The notes beneath the pieces are model-generated. The model was not told the DNA's origin and ran no database searches. It saw only the letters and a program-made list of their open reading frames with translations. Shown here piece after piece: positions 32,932 through 35,654 of a DNA stretch of 35,654 nt (positions are counted from its first letter, which is position 1; each line of letters starts with the position of its first letter). The translations under genes and the position numbers were made by a program. This DNA is from DATGEP01 sp035310125 (lineage in GTDB: Bacteria > Chloroflexota > Ktedonobacteria > Ktedonobacterales > JADMIN01). The DNA is taken from NCBI GenBank assembly GCA_035310125.1, contig DATGEP010000316.1, positions 1 through 35,654 on the forward strand. Direction: 5' to 3'.

Positions 32932-34728
32932 GTGCGACGTCGGCGCCACGTTCGCGGCAAGCCAGGTGACTCGCGTGTAGCCCCGCGCCTCTCTCCGGCG
33001 GGGGACAGCGCCATACTCGTGCGCGTGGGCGATCGAATAGCACCACCGATCAACGCTCAAGTGCTGGCGTTGCTCGCTGCCCTGGAAACCGTCTCACCCG
33101 CCGGCCTGTTAGAGTGCGCGCCAGCGTACGCTTCGCTGCTCGTCAAATTTGATCCGCTAAGTACGAGCCGGTCCCACCTGAGCGAAGTGATCCTCGATGC
33201 GTGGCGCAACATGCCGGCACACCGCCATCCACCACGGCGCCTGGTACACATTCCGGTGCGGTACGGCGGCGCGGCGGGCGGCGATCTGGCAGAGGTCGCC
33301 CGTTTGACAGGTTTGACCGCCGAAGAAGTCATTCGACAGCATGCGGGCGCGGAGTACCAGGTGTGCTTTCTTGGCTTTCTAGCGGGATATCCCTACCTCG
33401 GCGGTCTGCCCCCGTCGCTCGCGGTGCCGCGTCTCGACATGCCGCGGACGCGAGTGCCAGCGGGCAGCGTCGCCATCGCGGAAGGCCAGACGGGAATCTA
33501 TCCTGTGGCAAGTCCCGGTGGCTGGCGTGTGATCGGCCGCACCGAGCTAACCATATTTGACGCCCATCTGAACCCTCCATCGCTGCTCGCGCCCGGCGAC
33601 AGCGTGCGCTTCGTGCCGGACGAAGATACAGCGAAGCCCATCGCTGACGAACCCGCCAGCGAAGAAACTTTCTCCACACCCGACCCGCCACACCCGCTGC
33701 CCCCCACGACCGGTGCGCTTCCCTGGCTGCGCGTCGAGCAGGCCGGCCCGTTAACGACCGTGCAGGACCTTGGCCGTCAACGTGTGGCGCGTTTCGGCGT
33801 ATCAGCTGGTGGCGCGGCGGACCCCGAGGCCCTGCGTCGCGGCAATCTCCTCATGGACAACGCTCCTGATGACGCGGGGATCGAGATCACGCTGGGCGGC
33901 GCAACATTCACGGTGCTGGCGCCGTGCCACATCGCTCTCACCGGCGCCACATGCGCGGCGACGCTGGATGGGCGCCCTCTGCCACCAGATACCGCCGTGT
34001 GGGCGGATGAGGGAGCCGCGCTAACGCTGGGATACGCGAGTGCCGGCCTGCGCATCTACCTCTGCGTTTCAGGGGGCGTCGCTGTGCCCCAGGTTTTGGG
34101 AAGCCGTTCAACGGATCTGCGCGGCGCCTTTGGTGGTCTCGGCGGCCGGTCGCTTCGACGCGACGACATCGTCTGGCGATACCCCGCCAGCGACTCTCCT
34201 GGCAGCATGCCGCAACATCCCATTCCCCTTGCCGCCAGAAGTGTATTTCCCTCGGCTGGTGGGCGCTGGACACTCCATGTCACGCCGGGGCCTGACATCG
34301 AAGCGACGCCCACTGGCGTCGCGGCCCTGCTGGAGCGCGAGTTCATCGTGGATAGCCGCTCTGATCGCATGGGCGCTCGATTACGCACCGAGGATGGCGG
34401 CGTAGTTCCGGGCGGCGGGCAGGTGCTCTCTGCTGGAGTGCCGCGCGGCGGCATTCAGTTGCCCCCCGGCGGTGAGCCAGTGCTTCTGGGAGCCGATGGT
34501 CAAACGACCGGCGGCTACCGTGTGCCGTTGGTGGTCGCGACCACGGATTGGTGGCAGGTCGGGCAGCTACGTCCTGGCGACCACGTGCGCCTGATGCTGA
34601 TCGGCGAAGACGCGGCGGTTGCGGCCCTCCGGCGGCGCCGGCAAGACCTCTACGGGGGCGCTCCGGTGAACACGTCCTTCGATACCGCGCTCCTCATGCG
34701 GGGATTCGCGGAGTGGTACGATGCGTGA
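32932..34728 (+). CDS. pxpBC: 5-oxoprolinase subunits PxpB-PxpC fusion
   Basis: Both halves of the KipI/KipA (allophanate hydrolase subunit 1/2) pair are in one chain of 598 residues. The PxpB part (about 17-229) contains IPVRYGG, CFLGFLAGYPYLGGLP and RTRVPAGSVAIAEGQTGIYP. A Pro/acid linker (about 230-263) leads to the PxpC part (264-590) with VEQAGPLTTVQDLGR, GVSAGGAADP and GRSLRRDD. With PxpA they hydrolyse 5-oxoproline to glutamate using ATP. In most bacteria pxpB and pxpC are separate genes, so this is a natural fusion. The GTG at 32932 has AAAGGAG seven bases upstream. The pxpA gene follows after 48 bp. The basic N-terminus (MRRRRHVRGK) is unusual and may mean that the true start is a little downstream. 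Confidence 0.92.
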   Translation: MRRRRHVRGKPGDSRVAPRLSPAGDSAILVRVGDRIAPPINAQVLALLAALETVSPAGLLECAPAYASLLVKFDPLSTSRSHLSEVILDAWRNMPAHRHPPRRLVHIPVRYGGAAGGDLAEVARLTGLTAEEVIRQHAGAEYQVCFLGFLAGYPYLGGLPPSLAVPRLDMPRTRVPAGSVAIAEGQTGIYPVASPGGWRVIGRTELTIFDAHLNPPSLLAPGDSVRFVPDEDTAKPIADEPASEETFSTPDPPHPLPPTTGALPWLRVEQAGPLTTVQDLGRQRVARFGVSAGGAADPEALRRGNLLMDNAPDDAGIEITLGGATFTVLAPCHIALTGATCAATLDGRPLPPDTAVWADEGAALTLGYASAGLRIYLCVSGGVAVPQVLGSRSTDLRGAFGGLGGRSLRRDDIVWRYPASDSPGSMPQHPIPLAARSVFPSAGGRWTLHVTPGPDIEATPTGVAALLEREFIVDSRSDRMGARLRTEDGGVVPGGGQVLSAGVPRGGIQLPPGGEPVLLGADGQTTGGYRVPLVVATTDWWQVGQLRPGDHVRLMLIGEDAAVAALRRRRQDLYGGAPVNTSFDTALLMRGFAEWYDA

Positions 34729-34776
34729 CACGGGCCTGCCCTGGCGGAGTGGCGGCACTCTGGGAAGGAGATACAC

Positions 34777-35583
34777 ATGGCGAAAGCAGATCACGAAGTA
34801 GATCACGCGATAGATCTCAATGCCGATGTGGGTGAGTCGTTCGGGCCGTGGCCGATGGGTGCGGACGAAGCGCTGATGCCGCTCGTGACCTCGGTGAGCA
34901 TCGCCTGTGGCGCCCACGCGGGCGATCCCGTCGTCATGCGCCGCACGCTGGACCTGGCACGACACCACCACATCGCGGTCGGCGCGCACCCAGGCTATCC
35001 AGATTTGCAAGGCTTCGGACGGCGCGTGATGACGATGCCTCCCACGGAGGTGGAGGCGTGGATGCTGGCACAGATCGGCGCGCTTGCTGGTGTTGCGCGG
35101 GCGGTCGGGGTCACGCTACGCCACGTCAAAGTGCATGGCGCGCTCTACAATCAGGCGGCCGATGACCCGGCGCTCGCTGAAGCCATCGCACGGGCAGTGC
35201 GAACATTTGATCCCGACCTGATCCTCATGGCCCGCGCTGGCTCCATACAAGTCGCGGTGGCGAAGGCCGCCGGTCTACGGGTCGCCGAAGAGGCGTTCGC
35301 TGATAGAGGCTACGATGCACACGGGCGGCTCGTCAGCCGCACCCAACCCGGCGCGCTCATAAGCAAGCCCGCGGACGCTGCCGCCAGGGTGGTGCAGCTG
35401 CTGCACACAGGACAGATCGCCACGGTGGACGGCGCCCTGCTCGCGCTGCGAGCCGATACCATCTGTATCCACAGCGATAGTCCCGGCGCGCCGCAAATCG
35501 CCCGCGCCGTGCGCGATGCGCTCCTCGCGGCTGGCATCACCCCAACGCCACTCCACAAGAGTCTGCCTCTACCCGGAAATTGA
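34777..35583 (+). CDS. pxpA: 5-oxoprolinase subunit PxpA (LamB/YcsF family)
   Basis: The 268-residue protein has the LamB/YcsF signature: DLNADVGESFG (13-23), SIACGAHAGDP (41-51), GAHPGYPDLQGFGRR (69-83), VKVHGALYN (about 115-123) and the late EAFADRGYD and CIHSDSP segments. It forms the ATP-dependent 5-oxoprolinase with PxpB and PxpC and recycles the pyroglutamate that forms spontaneously from glutamine or glutathione breakdown. The length is normal (about 245-260). The ATG at 34777 has GGAAGGAG upstream, and the gene lies 48 bp after pxpBC on the same strand. The order pxpBC-pxpA differs from the commoner A-B-C. The remaining 71 bp of the window contain nothing recognisable. Confidence 0.95.
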   Translation: MAKADHEVDHAIDLNADVGESFGPWPMGADEALMPLVTSVSIACGAHAGDPVVMRRTLDLARHHHIAVGAHPGYPDLQGFGRRVMTMPPTEVEAWMLAQIGALAGVARAVGVTLRHVKVHGALYNQAADDPALAEAIARAVRTFDPDLILMARAGSIQVAVAKAAGLRVAEEAFADRGYDAHGRLVSRTQPGALISKPADAAARVVQLLHTGQIATVDGALLALRADTICIHSDSPGAPQIARAVRDALLAAGITPTPLHKSLPLPGN

Positions 35584-35654
35584 CCGTGCTTGGCCGTACC
35601 ATTCCCAGTCGCCACGTGCTATGCTCCCTTGTGCCGGCCACTCACAGCCAGCCG

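Overview
The window is GC-rich bacterial chromosome with densely packed genes, clear AGGAGG-type ribosome binding sites, and sigma-70-like promoters in the few AT-rich gaps. The gene set suggests a Chloroflexota-type bacterium (Ktedonobacteria or Thermomicrobia). It includes a short-form homogentisate dioxygenase, a formate dehydrogenase with an NrfD-type anchor, a zinc-ribbon membrane protein next to a CHAT protease, and a PAS histidine kinase paired with an Rcp1-like regulator. This placement is an inference from gene content. No rRNA, tRNA, CRISPR array, transposase or prophage gene was recognised.

Layout. 1-6.4 kb: mutS (+) converges on a leftward tyrosine-catabolism operon, hppD-hmgA plus a LeuA/NifV-type acyltransferase that lacks the LeuA regulatory domain. 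7.2-10.4 kb: a large SF1 helicase with a degenerate C-terminal nuclease-like domain and its own strong promoter. 10.4-13.2 kb: a separately promoted two-gene unit, a zinc-ribbon/two-TM protein and a CHAT (caspase-like) protease, preceded by a tandem-repeat operator candidate and an attenuator-like leader. 13.4-16.6 kb: an SRPBCC membrane-anchored protein overlapping a P1/DmpA peptidase, a SnoaL-like protein framed by an inverted repeat, and a Qnr/MfpA-like pentapeptide-repeat protein. 16.6-18.8 kb (leftward): an amidase and a metallophosphoesterase. 19.0-22.4 kb (leftward): a three-gene signalling operon (PAS-PAS histidine kinase, CheY-like regulator, receiver-histidine kinase) with overlapping or nearly abutting genes. 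22.9-24.2 kb: an MFS transporter. 24.5-29.8 kb: a formate dehydrogenase operon whose catalytic subunit is read through an in-frame TGA as selenocysteine, with a well-formed SECIS hairpin. 29.8-31.0 kb: 1.2 kb without a gene but with a near-consensus promoter. 31.0-32.4 kb: an acidic Ala/Glu/Pro repeat protein. 32.4-32.9 kb: hairpins and palindromic repeats. 32.9-35.6 kb: 5-oxoprolinase genes, a pxpB-pxpC fusion followed by pxpA.

How they work together. Tyrosine breakdown (HppD then HmgA) and 5-oxoproline hydrolysis (PxpBC with PxpA) are amino-acid salvage routes. The formate dehydrogenase would feed electrons from formate through a four-cluster ferredoxin subunit into a quinone-facing NrfD protein. 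The most unusual biology is the selenocysteine formate dehydrogenase, the CHAT protease/zinc-ribbon membrane pair with its elaborate upstream region, and the LeuA-like enzyme embedded in the tyrosine operon. All assignments are from reading motifs; no database search was run.
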